The notes beneath the pieces were generated by a model. The model was not told the DNA's origin. It ran no database searches and worked only from the letters and a program-made list of their open reading frames with translations. This document shows positions 36,752-45,895 of a stretch of 64,000 nucleotides of DNA, in pieces. The stretch comes from Chryseobacterium ginsenosidimutans (GTDB lineage: Bacteria > Bacteroidota > Bacteroidia > Flavobacteriales > Weeksellaceae), in contig NZ_JAUSXC010000001.1 in the NCBI RefSeq assembly GCF_030823405.1, forward strand, positions 1,037,001 to 1,101,000. The letters run 5' to 3'. Made by a program: the position numbers and the translations under genes. Each line of letters opens with the position of its first letter. Position 1 is the first letter of the stretch.

Positions 36752-39706
36752 GTGTTTTACGATCATCAGCAGATAGAAAAAAAGTGGCAGAAATACTGGG
36801 AAGAAAACCAAACGTATAAAACTTCCGATAACACAGACAAACCGAAATTTTATGTTCTCGATATGTTTCCATATCCATCCGGAGCAGGGCTTCACGTAGG
36901 TCATCCTCTGGGATATATTGCATCAGATATTTATGCGAGATATAAAAGACATCAGGGTTTCAATGTTCTCCATCCCGTTGGTTATGACAGTTTCGGGCTT
37001 CCTGCTGAGCAGTATGCAATTCAGACAGGGCAACATCCTGCAATTACAACTGAGCAAAACATTACGAGATATGAAGAGCAATTAAGAAAAATAGGTTTTT
37101 CATTTGACTGGAGCAGAGAAGTTAGAACTTCTGACGCTTCTTATTATAAATGGACACAATGGATTTTTATTGAATTGTTCCATTCCTGGTATAATAAAGA
37201 TACAGACAAGGCAGAATCGATCTCAACTTTGATTAAACATTTTGAAGAAAAAGGAACAGCAGATTTAAATGCCAATCAAAACGAAGAATTAAATTTCACT
37301 GCAGAAGAATGGAAAGAAGCTTCTGAAATTGATAAAGAAGATATTTTATTAAATTATCGTTTGGCGTACAGAGCTGAAACGACTGTCAACTGGTGTCCTG
37401 CTTTAGGAACAGTATTGGCAAATGATGAAGTAAAAGACGGAAAATCCGAAAGAGGAGGTTTTCCTGTTTACCAAAAGAAAATGATGCAGTGGAGCATGAG
37501 AATTTCTGCATATTCCGAAAGATTGTTGCAAGGTCTTAAAACATTAGACTGGCCGCAACCGTTGAAAGATTCTCAGGAATACTGGATCGGAAAATCTCAG
37601 GGAGCGCAGGTGCAATTTACTGTTGAAGGTCATGATGAGATTGTTGAGGTTTTTACCACAAGACCTGATACTATTTTTGGAGCAACATTTATGGTGTTGG
37701 CGCCGGAAAATCCTTTAGTGGAAACAATTACTACAGCAGAACAAAAAGCTGAGGTAGAAAATTATATTGAAGAAACTTCCAAGAAAACCGAAAGAGACAG
37801 AATGTCTGACGTGAAAAATGTTTCAGGTGCTTTCACAGGGACTTACGCGATCAATCCTTTCAGTAATGAAAGAATGCCGATTTATATTTCAGATTATGTG
37901 TTGATGGGTTACGGAACAGGAGCTGTAATGGCTGTTCCGGCACATGATGAGCGTGATCACAGATTTGCAAAGAAATTTAATTTAGAAATTAAAAAAGTTG
38001 TAGAAACTGATGAAGATGTTCAGGAAAAGTCTTTTGATTCTAAAGATTCTGTTTGTGTAAACTCTGATTTCTTAAACGGATTAAATTATAATGATGCAAA
38101 GGCATTAATTATAGATGCTATCGAGAAAAAAAGAATCGGTCACGGAACGACGAACTACAGACAGCGTGATGCGATTTTCTCAAGACAAAGATATTGGGGC
38201 GAGCCGATTCCTATTTATTATAAAGACGGAATGCCGTACACGTTGCCAACTTCTGCATTGCCTTTGGAACTTCCTGAAGTTGAAAAATATTTGCCAACAG
38301 AAGACGGAGATCCACCATTAGGAAATTCAAAAACTTTTGCTTGGGATGAAGCTAATCAAAAAGTGGTTGCCACAGATTTAATTGATGATAAAACTGTATT
38401 TCCGTTAGAATTATCTACAATGCCGGGTTGGGCAGGAAGCTCATGGTATTTCCTGAGATATATGGATCCAAATAATGGTGAGGTTTTTGCTAATAAAAAA
38501 ATGTCGGATTATTGGGGACAGGTAGATTTATATATTGGAGGTAGCGAGCACGCAACCGGTCATTTATTGTATTCCCGTTTCTGGAATATGTTTTTAAAAG
38601 ACAGAGGATATATTAATAATGATGAACCTTTCCAGAAATTGATCAATCAGGGGATGATTTTGGGGATGAGTGCTTTTGTTCATTTTGTTTTTTTCTCTTT
38701 AATTGAAAAAGAAAGCAAAAATGTAATTATTGATAGAAAAATAATTCTAATCTCTAAAAGTTCATACATAAAAGCATTGTCTGGGGATAATAATGAACTA
38801 ATAGATATTTCTAAAAATTACCTTACTGCAGAACAAAATAATGATCTTAATGAAGGTAAGTTTATTTTAATAACCCCAATTCAAAAAGTTCCTGTAGATA
38901 TATCTTTATTAAAAGGAACATCTGATGAATTAGACACGGAAGCCTTCAAAGCTTGGAGGCCAGATTATGCAGATGCAGAATTTATTTTGGAAGACGGAAA
39001 ATATATCACAGATCGTGAAGTAGAAAAAATGTCCAAATCAAAATACAATGTAGTAAATCCTGATGACATCTGTGAAGAATACGGAGCAGACGGATTGAGA
39101 TTGTATGAAATGTTTTTAGGTCCGTTAGAACAATCCAAGCCATGGAATACGCAAGGATTAAGTGGAGTTTACGGTTTCTTGAAAAAATTCTGGAACCTGT
39201 ATTTTAATGAAGGCGTTTTTGAAGTTTCTGATGAAGAACCGACAAAAGCTGAATATAAAGTGTTGCATACATTAATAAAAAAGGTAGTTTATGATATCGA
39301 AAACTTCTCTTTTAATACATCTGTATCGTCATTTATGATTGCTGTAAATGAATTACAAAAAATAAAATGTAATAAACGCAATATTTTAGAACCATTAGCC
39401 GTTATTATTTCCCCTTATGCTCCACACATCTGCGAAGAGCTTTGGAGCTTATTAGGAAACAAGGAGTCTGTCGAATTTGAGAAATTCCCTGTATTGAATG
39501 AAGACTATCTTGTGGAGGACGAAATTCAATATCCGGTAAGTGTAAATGGTAAAATGAAGTTTAAAATTTCACTCTCTGCTCAGTTTTCTGCCAAAGAAGT
39601 GGAAGATGTAGTGCTTCAGGATGAAAAAATGCAGCAGATTTTGGAAGGTAAAACACCAAAAAAAATCATTGTAGTGCATCACAGAATTGTGAATATAGTA
39701 ATTTAA
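36752..39706 (+). CDS. leuS: Leucine--tRNA ligase
   Basis: 984 residues, long for the family. It starts with GTG at 36752 (MFYDHQQIEKKWQKYW); no ATG is available until residue 38. The HIGH motif is HVGHPLGYIASD near residue 48, the editing domain occupies about 250-420, the KMSKS loop (EKMSKSKYNV) is near residue 761, and the C-terminal anticodon domain has ISPYAPHICEELW. A long AT-rich insertion lies between GMSAFVHFV and FKAWRPDYA (about residues 640-730). TATTTTTG at 36667-36674 may be the -7 box. Confidence 0.95.
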   Translation: MFYDHQQIEKKWQKYWEENQTYKTSDNTDKPKFYVLDMFPYPSGAGLHVGHPLGYIASDIYARYKRHQGFNVLHPVGYDSFGLPAEQYAIQTGQHPAITTEQNITRYEEQLRKIGFSFDWSREVRTSDASYYKWTQWIFIELFHSWYNKDTDKAESISTLIKHFEEKGTADLNANQNEELNFTAEEWKEASEIDKEDILLNYRLAYRAETTVNWCPALGTVLANDEVKDGKSERGGFPVYQKKMMQWSMRISAYSERLLQGLKTLDWPQPLKDSQEYWIGKSQGAQVQFTVEGHDEIVEVFTTRPDTIFGATFMVLAPENPLVETITTAEQKAEVENYIEETSKKTERDRMSDVKNVSGAFTGTYAINPFSNERMPIYISDYVLMGYGTGAVMAVPAHDERDHRFAKKFNLEIKKVVETDEDVQEKSFDSKDSVCVNSDFLNGLNYNDAKALIIDAIEKKRIGHGTTNYRQRDAIFSRQRYWGEPIPIYYKDGMPYTLPTSALPLELPEVEKYLPTEDGDPPLGNSKTFAWDEANQKVVATDLIDDKTVFPLELSTMPGWAGSSWYFLRYMDPNNGEVFANKKMSDYWGQVDLYIGGSEHATGHLLYSRFWNMFLKDRGYINNDEPFQKLINQGMILGMSAFVHFVFFSLIEKESKNVIIDRKIILISKSSYIKALSGDNNELIDISKNYLTAEQNNDLNEGKFILITPIQKVPVDISLLKGTSDELDTEAFKAWRPDYADAEFILEDGKYITDREVEKMSKSKYNVVNPDDICEEYGADGLRLYEMFLGPLEQSKPWNTQGLSGVYGFLKKFWNLYFNEGVFEVSDEEPTKAEYKVLHTLIKKVVYDIENFSFNTSVSSFMIAVNELQKIKCNKRNILEPLAVIISPYAPHICEELWSLLGNKESVEFEKFPVLNEDYLVEDEIQYPVSVNGKMKFKISLSAQFSAKEVEDVVLQDEKMQQILEGKTPKKIIVVHHRIVNIVI

Positions 39707-39866
39707 AAAAAAATTAACATTGGCAAATTTAAAAAAATGCGGGCTTAATTTTTGTAAATTTTTAACGTAATTGTTAAAATTAAGGAATATTGCCAAAAAA
39801 AGAGAATATAATTATAATATCGAAATCGTATTAAAATTTCTTTGTCGAAAAAAACCGAAATGTTTA

Positions 39867-39896
39867 TTTGAGACTATTGTATTTTAATTAATTTTG
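39867..39896 (+). promoter_or_regulatory. Bacteroidota-type promoter of the ExbB-ExbD-ExbD-TonB operon
   Basis: TTTG at 39867-39870, an 18-base spacer, TAATTTTG at 39889-39896 followed by C. The exbB start is 50 bases further on. The leader contains a 15-base palindrome-like sequence at 39904-39918. Confidence 0.65.
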
Positions 39897-39946
39897 CCTT
39901 TAATTTACAACTTGTAAAATTTTAAAACAATATAATTTAGTTAAAT

Positions 39947-40810
39947 ATGGAAATGAATGTTTCAAAAAATGATGAGCAAGTAGTTGCTAGAAAAGCGGGA
40001 GGTTTAAACCCAGCTATTATTATTCCTATCATCTTAGCTATAGGAGTTTGTATTTATTTATTCGTTTTAGGTAATCCTGGAAATTTTAAAGATGCCGAAA
40101 AACTTGGTGGAGCGTCTGTAGCTTTCTCGGATGTTGAAGGAAAAGACATTCACCCAGATTCTTTCTTAGGAATTATCTACAAAGGAGGTGTAATCGTACC
40201 AATCTTGATTACTTTCATGATTACGGTAATCGTTTTCTCTTTTGAAAGATATTTCGTTCTTAGCCAGGCTGCAGGAAAAGGAAACTTAGACAATTTTGTT
40301 GTACAGGTAAGAAGCTTACTAAACCAAAACAAAGTTGACGAAGCTTTAGAAGAGTGCGACAGACAACAAGGTTCTGTAGGAAACGTAGTAAAAGAAGGTC
40401 TTACTACTTACAAAGCTTTATCTCACGATACGACTCTAAACAAAGAGCAAAAAATGGTAGCACTTAACAAAGCTATCGAAGAGGCTACAACTCTTGAAAT
40501 GCCAATGCTTGAGAAAAACATGATGATCCTTTCTACTCTAGGTACAGTTGCTACTCTAATTGCACTACTTGGAACAGTAATCGGGATGATCAAAGCATTC
40601 TTCGCATTAGGTTCAGGTGGAGGTACACCAGATGCTGCTGCACTTTCTACAGGTATTTCTGAAGCCTTGATCAACACGGCATTAGGTATTGGTACTTCAG
40701 CTATCGCGATTATGCTTTATAACTTCTTTACTTCTAAAATTGACGGATTAACTTACAAGATTGACGAAATCGCGATGAGTATCCAACAGTCTTTCGCTGA
40801 ATTCAACTAA
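39947..40810 (+). CDS. exbB: MotA/TolQ/ExbB proton channel family protein
   Basis: 287 residues. Three membrane helices: near residues 20-40, 80-97 and a long pair between about 180 and 270 that carries the conserved small and polar residues of the channel (TLGTVATLIALLGTVIGMIKAF, broken here as TLGTVATLIALL and GTVIGMIKAF). With ExbD it uses the proton gradient to drive TonB-dependent uptake. First gene of the energy-transduction operon, with a two-box promoter upstream. Confidence 0.93.
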   Translation: MEMNVSKNDEQVVARKAGGLNPAIIIPIILAIGVCIYLFVLGNPGNFKDAEKLGGASVAFSDVEGKDIHPDSFLGIIYKGGVIVPILITFMITVIVFSFERYFVLSQAAGKGNLDNFVVQVRSLLNQNKVDEALEECDRQQGSVGNVVKEGLTTYKALSHDTTLNKEQKMVALNKAIEEATTLEMPMLEKNMMILSTLGTVATLIALLGTVIGMIKAFFALGSGGGTPDAAALSTGISEALINTALGIGTSAIAIMLYNFFTSKIDGLTYKIDEIAMSIQQSFAEFN

Positions 40811-40869
40811 GAATTAGCAAGGTATTTGCATTAAGTAAAAAGAAGTTTAATTAAAAATCATTAATAATA

Positions 40870-41478
40870 ATGGCGAGAGTCAAACCAAAAAGACATGGAG
40901 TAGTGACGGATATGACGGCAATGTGTGACGTTGCCTTCCTACTGCTTACATTCTTTATCTTGACCACTCAGTTTAAAAAACCTGACGTGGAGCAGATCAA
41001 ACCGCCATCTTCAATATCAGAGAAGTTACTTCCTGATGCAAGTTTGATGACAATCAACGCTACTCCGGATGGGAAATTCTATTTCCAACCGGTAGAAAAT
41101 GCATCTGAAAGATTACAGCTTTTAGACAATATGGGTAAAAAGTACGGAATTACTTTTGACAATAATGAAAAAGTTGCATTCCAGAAAGTACAAGCAATTG
41201 GGGTTCCTATGAACCAGCTAAAAAGCTATCTTGATATGCCGGGTGACGAGCAGAAGAACTTTAAGAGTCCTACAGGGATTCCTATGGATAGTACAAATAA
41301 GCAGTTAGTAGACTGGGTAAAAGAAAGTTTAAACGTAAATCCTGAATACAAATTAGCGATTAAGGGTGATGTTACTACTGAATATCCAAAAGTTAAAAGC
41401 CTATTTGAAGGTTTAAGAGATATCGATTTTCTTAAATTTTGGTTGATTACATCACAAGAAGGTAAACCTAATGAATAA
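40870..41478 (+). CDS. exbD: ExbD/TolR family protein, first copy
   Basis: 202 residues. One membrane helix near residues 15-40 with the proton-carrying Asp in TDMTAMCDVAFLLLTFFI. The periplasmic part contains GVPMNQLKSYLDMPGDEQ and is longer than in the second copy. It differs clearly from the copy at 41491. The gap to exbB is 59 bases and to the next gene 12 bases. Confidence 0.9.
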   Translation: MARVKPKRHGVVTDMTAMCDVAFLLLTFFILTTQFKKPDVEQIKPPSSISEKLLPDASLMTINATPDGKFYFQPVENASERLQLLDNMGKKYGITFDNNEKVAFQKVQAIGVPMNQLKSYLDMPGDEQKNFKSPTGIPMDSTNKQLVDWVKESLNVNPEYKLAIKGDVTTEYPKVKSLFEGLRDIDFLKFWLITSQEGKPNE

Positions 41479-41490
41479 TATCATTTAGAA

Positions 41491-42066
41491 ATGGCAGAAG
41501 TACAAGTACAGGAAAAAGGCGGGAAAGGCGGAAAGGTTCGATCCAAGAAGCAGAATACCCGCGTAGATATGACTCCGATGGTGGACTTAGGGTTTCTTTT
41601 GATTACCTTCTTTATGTTCACGACAACATTCTCTAAACCGAATGTAATGGATTTAGGACTTCCGGCAAAACCGAAAGAAGATCAACCAAAACCACCTCCA
41701 ACAGAAATTAAACTTTCTAACTCAATTTCTTTATTATTAGGAAAGAACAATAAGATTTTTTGGCACCAACAGGATAATACATCTTTGACGGACCAGAATC
41801 TTAATGAAACTTCTTTTGACAGAGAAGGAATTAGAAAAGTAATAGCGCAGGCAAAAGCAAATGCGGCAGATAAGACAAAATTTACTGTTATTATCAAGCC
41901 AACTGACGATGCTGTATATAAGAACTTTGTTGATATTCTTGACGAAATGGCAATTACGAAGAGTGAGCAGTACGGTGTTACTGATCTTAAGCCTTGGGAA
42001 AAAGCTATTTATGACAGAAAAGTAGGTAATTCAGGATCTCCTGCAGCAGCACCTGCTACAAAGTAA
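41491..42066 (+). CDS. exbD: ExbD/TolR family protein, second copy
   Basis: 191 residues. A basic N-terminus, then the membrane helix with the Asp in RVDMTPMVDLGFLLITFF. The C-terminal periplasmic part ends TDLKPWEKAIYDRKV with an Ala/Pro-rich tail. It is much closer to the orphan ExbD at 24634-25155 than to its neighbour at 40870. Two different ExbD proteins with one ExbB is the usual arrangement in this phylum. Confidence 0.9.
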   Translation: MAEVQVQEKGGKGGKVRSKKQNTRVDMTPMVDLGFLLITFFMFTTTFSKPNVMDLGLPAKPKEDQPKPPPTEIKLSNSISLLLGKNNKIFWHQQDNTSLTDQNLNETSFDREGIRKVIAQAKANAADKTKFTVIIKPTDDAVYKNFVDILDEMAITKSEQYGVTDLKPWEKAIYDRKVGNSGSPAAAPATK

Positions 42067-42089
42067 TTTAACCATAAAATTGTAAATCT

Positions 42090-42932
42090 ATGGCAAACGA
42101 AAATACATATGATCCTACTCTTACTTTAGACGAGATCGTATTTGAAAATAGAAACAAGGAGTATGGTGCATATGATTTGAGACATCAGTATCCTAGATTA
42201 CTGACAAAATCTTTTATCGTAGGAACTACATTATTCCTTATTGCGGCTTTGTCTCCTTTTATATATCTTACAATTAAGAGACTTACTGAACCACCTAAAC
42301 AAGAAGTGAAGGCTGATTTGGTAGAAATTCTTCAGGAAGATAAAATTATTGAGCAGCCTAAAGAAGAAGAACCACCTCCACCACCTCCACCAAAGGAAGA
42401 GGAGAAAATTGAAGTTATTCAAAACGTGGTTCCGGAGCCTGTAAAAGCTCCGAAAATTGAAACTCCACCACCGCCAATTTCTAAGCAATTAGAAACTCAA
42501 ACAGGTTTGGTAGCTCAGGAGGGTGTAAAGGCTCCGGCTTATACTCCGCCGCCGCCACCACCATCAAATGGTAATAAAGCTTCAACAGCTGAAGTTAAGC
42601 CTCAGGTAAGTGATACTCAAGTATATACTGAAGTTGAGCAAACTGCAGAATTCCCTGGAGGGATTAATGCCTTCAGAAACAAAGTATCTAGTAACTTTGA
42701 TGGTTCTGCAATGAATGGTGATGAAGGTACGGTAAAAGCTGAAGTTACTTTCGTAGTAGAAAGAGATGGAAGTATTACTGATGTTAAAGCTAGCGGAGGA
42801 AATTCGGATTTCAATTCTGAAGCGATCAGAACGATAAAGTCTATTAAAAACAAATGGACTCCTGCTAAGATTAACGGTCAATCTGTTCGTTACCGATTCA
42901 GATTACCTTTAACAATGAATTTTGAAGGATAA
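42090..42932 (+). CDS. tonB: Energy transducer TonB
   Basis: 280 residues. Cytoplasmic N-terminus, one membrane helix near residues 38-60 (SFIVGTTLFLIAAL), a long periplasmic Pro/Glu/Lys-rich spacer (residues about 65-165 with PPPPPP blocks), then the TonB C-terminal domain starting AEFPGGINAFRNKVS and ending RFRLPLTMNFEG. It transfers proton-motive energy to outer-membrane receptors. Last gene of the operon, followed at once by a strong palindromic terminator. Confidence 0.95.
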   Translation: MANENTYDPTLTLDEIVFENRNKEYGAYDLRHQYPRLLTKSFIVGTTLFLIAALSPFIYLTIKRLTEPPKQEVKADLVEILQEDKIIEQPKEEEPPPPPPPKEEEKIEVIQNVVPEPVKAPKIETPPPPISKQLETQTGLVAQEGVKAPAYTPPPPPPSNGNKASTAEVKPQVSDTQVYTEVEQTAEFPGGINAFRNKVSSNFDGSAMNGDEGTVKAEVTFVVERDGSITDVKASGGNSDFNSEAIRTIKSIKNKWTPAKINGQSVRYRFRLPLTMNFEG

Positions 42933-42958
42933 TATTATTTATCTTTAAATAATAATTA

Positions 42959-42986
42959 AAAAAGAGAAGCATATGCTTCTCTTTTT
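42959..42986. terminator. Perfect palindromic terminator after tonB
   Basis: Fully self-complementary AAAGAGAAGCAT / ATGCTTCTCTTT without a loop at 42961-42984, with A residues before and T residues after. It could end transcription from either strand. Confidence 0.85.
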
Positions 42987-43009
42987 ATTTTTTTTGGTAT
43001 TTTTGTTAT

Positions 43010-43207
43010 ATGATGTTCAATTGGTTATCCCTGGTTACGGGATTGTTTTATATTGTGTTGGGAATTGTAGTTATTTACTACAAGTTCTTTTTTACGATTC
43101 TGGAGCCCGGCGTAGCTTACGCAATGGGTGGACTTCTTATTCTGTATGGTATATTCAGGATTTACAGAGCGATTTCAAAAATTAAAAGCTCAGGAAATGA
43201 AGAATAG
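43010..43207 (+). CDS. Small membrane protein
   Basis: 65 residues with two membrane helices (about 5-25 and 36-55) and a short basic/acidic tail (SKIKSSGNEE). Another + frame over the same bases (42973-43185) is rejected because it starts inside the terminator. The gene overlaps the next by 11 bases (its stop lies inside the PstS-like start), so the two are coupled. Function unknown. Confidence 0.6.
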   Translation: MMFNWLSLVTGLFYIVLGIVVIYYKFFFTILEPGVAYAMGGLLILYGIFRIYRAISKIKSSGNEE

Positions 43208-44069
43208 TATTAAAATTGTAATGCTATTTTTTCTTGGTGTTATAGTGGTTAGCTGCAAAAAGGAAGATATATCTCCGTCTTATCACAAAGGTGAAATGAC
43301 AATTCTTACAGATGAATCTTTTAAAAGTGTTACAGAAGCCTTAGCAGAAGGATATATGATCAATTATCCTGAAACCAAGATTAAAGTAGTTACAAAAAAA
43401 GAAGATTTAGGCTTTCTTGATTTGTTACATGATAAAGCAAGAATAGTTGTAATGTCCAAAGACTTATCTCCAGAAGAAGTCAAAACGTATGAAGAACAGG
43501 TTGATCTCAAGTTTTTACCTGCAAAATTTGCCGCAGATGCTGTTATTTTTATCGTTCCTAAAGACTCTCCTAAAGAAAGTATTTCCATGGAAGAAATTTC
43601 ACAAGGCATGAAGTCTGAAAACAAAGAGTTTATATTTGACGGAGCAAATTCCAGTAATTTGAATTTCGTTGCCCAAAAGCTTAAAAAACAACCAAAAGAT
43701 TTGAAGTTTTCAATAATTCCCGGGAGTAAAAGTATTATTGAAGAATTAGATAAATACCCTAATAAAATTGGAGTTATTGGTCTCAATACATTCAGCCGTC
43801 CTTATGATAAGGAATCTGAAAAATTAAAAAGTATGGTGAAAATTCTTCCTGTAGAATATAAAGGGAAAATATATAATACAGATTTCGAAAACCTTCGTAA
43901 GATGGATTATCCTTTTACAAGAGTTCTTTATTTTTTAACAAATGAAGGGAATTTTAATATTGCCAACGGTTTTATAAGATATTCATGTACACAGTTGGGA
44001 CAAATGATTGTCCAAAAAGAAGGACTACAGCCTTACAATATGTACAGAAGAGAAGTGCAAATGCGTTAA
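43197..44069 (+). CDS. PstS-like substrate-binding lipoprotein
   Basis: 290 residues from ATG 43197, which gives the signal peptide and lipobox VIVVSC (Cys 20). A longer start at 43128 reads through the preceding gene. The fold pattern (TILTDESFKSVTEALAEGY, then DAVIFIVPKDSP and IGVIGLNTFSR) matches phosphate-type periplasmic binding proteins. No pstCAB genes are nearby. Its place after the TonB operon and before a TPR gene suggests an envelope role other than classic phosphate uptake; that is an inference. Confidence 0.75.
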   Translation: MKNSIKIVMLFFLGVIVVSCKKEDISPSYHKGEMTILTDESFKSVTEALAEGYMINYPETKIKVVTKKEDLGFLDLLHDKARIVVMSKDLSPEEVKTYEEQVDLKFLPAKFAADAVIFIVPKDSPKESISMEEISQGMKSENKEFIFDGANSSNLNFVAQKLKKQPKDLKFSIIPGSKSIIEELDKYPNKIGVIGLNTFSRPYDKESEKLKSMVKILPVEYKGKIYNTDFENLRKMDYPFTRVLYFLTNEGNFNIANGFIRYSCTQLGQMIVQKEGLQPYNMYRREVQMR

Positions 44070-44164
44070 AAAGTATTAAATTAACCTTTTACCCAAAATA
44101 AAAATATTATTTTGGTCTGAAAATTGTGTATAGTATAAATCGAATTTAGATTAGAAAATATAAA

Positions 44165-45814
44165 ATGAAAGATATAATGAATATGAATGTAAAGAAGATT
44201 GCTTTTGGAGCAGCAGTGGTATTTTTTACCAACTTTGCGTTTGCGCAAACAGTACAGGATGGTATTAATAGTATTGATAGCGATAAATTTGCTCAAGCAA
44301 AAACTAATTTTACGAACATGATTGCTGCGGCACCTACTGCAGAAAACTATTTCTATTTAGGAAATACATTTTTAAAGCAAGGGGAGCCTGATTTTGCAGC
44401 CGCAACAGATAATTTTAACAAAGGCCTTGCTGCAGATAGCAAAAGCTATTTGAATAAATTAGGTTTGGCAACTGTAAAACTTGGAAAAGGTGATAAAAAT
44501 GCAATTGCTGAAATTCAAAAGATTGTAACAGATTCAAGAGAAAAAGATGCTGAAGTATTGTTCAGAGCTGCTGAAGCTTTAACATTATTTGAGAAAAATA
44601 ATTCTCCTGATTTAGCGATTCAATTTTTAAATAAAGCGATTGAGAGAGCTGCGAAAAAAGAGGTTCCTGCTCACTATTATTATACATTAGGTGATGCTTA
44701 CAGATTGAAAAAAATGCCTGGAGATGCCATGTCAGCTTATGATAAAGCACTTCCTTTAGCTAAAAATAAAGCGTCTGTTTATACAAGAATCGGTACTTTA
44801 TGGATGGCCGCTCAACAGTGGCAACAAGCTAAAACAAGTATTGAAAAAGCGATCGCAACAGATCCGTCTTATGCACCTGCTTACAAGGCATTGGCAGCAT
44901 ATGACATCAGATATCAACAGAACTCGAAAGCGACTCAGGATCTTATCAACTATACAAAATATGCTGATGAAGATCCATATACGCAGTTAGAAATTGCTAA
45001 ACTTTATTTTACAAACGAAGATTACGCAAATTCTAAGCAGGTTTTAGATAAGATTTTTGATAAAATTAATGATCCTATTAAATTTAAATTAAGAGCTTAT
45101 CAATTATTCGCTGACGGAAAATATGCTGAGGCTAAACAAAATATGGATAATTTTGTTTCTCAGGCTGAAAAATCAAGAATACAACCTGCAGATCAAGGTC
45201 TTCAAGGTTTGATCGCAGCTGGATTGGCTAAAACTGAAACTGATGCAGCTAAGAAATCTGCTTTGACAGCTGAAGCTCAACAAAAAATAGCAATTGCTAA
45301 AGGAGCTAAGGATGAAACGATGAAATGGGATATGGAGTTAGCTAAAATTGCAGGCGGAGGAGCTTCTCAGGCTGGTGCTGATGCCGGACCTACAAATCCT
45401 ACAATTGAAGGTTTAAAACAGAAAGTTGCTGCAAATGCTCAGGATACAGATTCTTTATTTAAGTTGGCAACTGCTTACCAGGATATTAAAAACTGGAACG
45501 GAGCAATCCTGACATGGCAGAAAATGAGTACAATTCTTCCGGATTGGGCTCCTGCTTACTACAGTTTAGGATATTCTTATCAGCAGGCAGGAAACAATGA
45601 TGCTGCAAAAATTGCTTACGAAAAGTATATTACTACTGTTAAGCCTGCGGAAGTTGAAGCAAACAAACAAACTTTGGCATATGCCTACTTTGCAGTAGCT
45701 TATCTTTCCAAAGATTCTGATGTAGCTAAAGCTAAGGATTATGTTGCTAAATCTCTTCAATTGGATCCTACATATCAGGATGCTGTAAAATTGAATACAG
45801 AAATCAATAAGTAA
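44165..45814 (+). CDS. Tetratricopeptide-repeat protein, periplasmic
   Basis: 549 residues. Signal peptide ending about ANFAFAQ (residues 5-28), so it is exported. About ten TPR units follow (patterns such as AENYFYLGNTFLKQG, VPAHYYYTLGDAYRLKK, APAYYSLGYSYQQAG), giving a helical scaffold for protein contacts. A Gly/Ala-rich break (GGGASQAGADAGPT) lies near residue 410. It probably scaffolds an envelope complex. The start could be ATG 44165, 44177 or 44183. Terminator follows the stop. Confidence 0.85.
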   Translation: MKDIMNMNVKKIAFGAAVVFFTNFAFAQTVQDGINSIDSDKFAQAKTNFTNMIAAAPTAENYFYLGNTFLKQGEPDFAAATDNFNKGLAADSKSYLNKLGLATVKLGKGDKNAIAEIQKIVTDSREKDAEVLFRAAEALTLFEKNNSPDLAIQFLNKAIERAAKKEVPAHYYYTLGDAYRLKKMPGDAMSAYDKALPLAKNKASVYTRIGTLWMAAQQWQQAKTSIEKAIATDPSYAPAYKALAAYDIRYQQNSKATQDLINYTKYADEDPYTQLEIAKLYFTNEDYANSKQVLDKIFDKINDPIKFKLRAYQLFADGKYAEAKQNMDNFVSQAEKSRIQPADQGLQGLIAAGLAKTETDAAKKSALTAEAQQKIAIAKGAKDETMKWDMELAKIAGGGASQAGADAGPTNPTIEGLKQKVAANAQDTDSLFKLATAYQDIKNWNGAILTWQKMSTILPDWAPAYYSLGYSYQQAGNNDAAKIAYEKYITTVKPAEVEANKQTLAYAYFAVAYLSKDSDVAKAKDYVAKSLQLDPTYQDAVKLNTEINK

Positions 45815-45838
45815 TTTAAAATTTAAATTATACATATT

Positions 45839-45871
45839 AAAACTTCCCATTCGTAATGTTTGGGAAGTTTT
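45839..45871 (+). terminator. Terminator after the TPR gene
   Basis: Eleven-base perfect arms AAAACTTCCCA / TGGGAAGTTTT around an 11-base loop, then TTG. Its 3' arm overlaps the -33 box of the next gene's promoter. Confidence 0.85.
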
Positions 45872-45890
45872 TGTTTAAATCTTATCTTTG
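45859..45890 (+). promoter_or_regulatory. Promoter of bshB1, nearly leaderless
   Basis: TTTG at 45859-45862, a 20-base spacer, TATCTTTG at 45883-45890. The ATG at 45896 begins six bases after the end of the -7 box, where transcription should start, so the mRNA may lack a leader. Confidence 0.65.
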
Positions 45891-45895
45891 AAAAT

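Noticed and set aside
42973..43185. 70-residue + strand frame over the small membrane protein
   Set aside because: It starts inside the palindromic terminator of tonB and overlaps the frame at 43010, which has two helices and a coupled overlap with the next gene.
43197..44069. PstS-like protein as the phosphate uptake binding protein
   Set aside because: No pstC, pstA, pstB or phoU nearby; kept as a PstS-like lipoprotein with role unknown.
44094..44117. A/T-only inverted repeat CCAAAATAA/TTATTTTGG after the PstS-like gene
   Set aside because: Short and nearly G+C-free with no T run; too weak to call a terminator.
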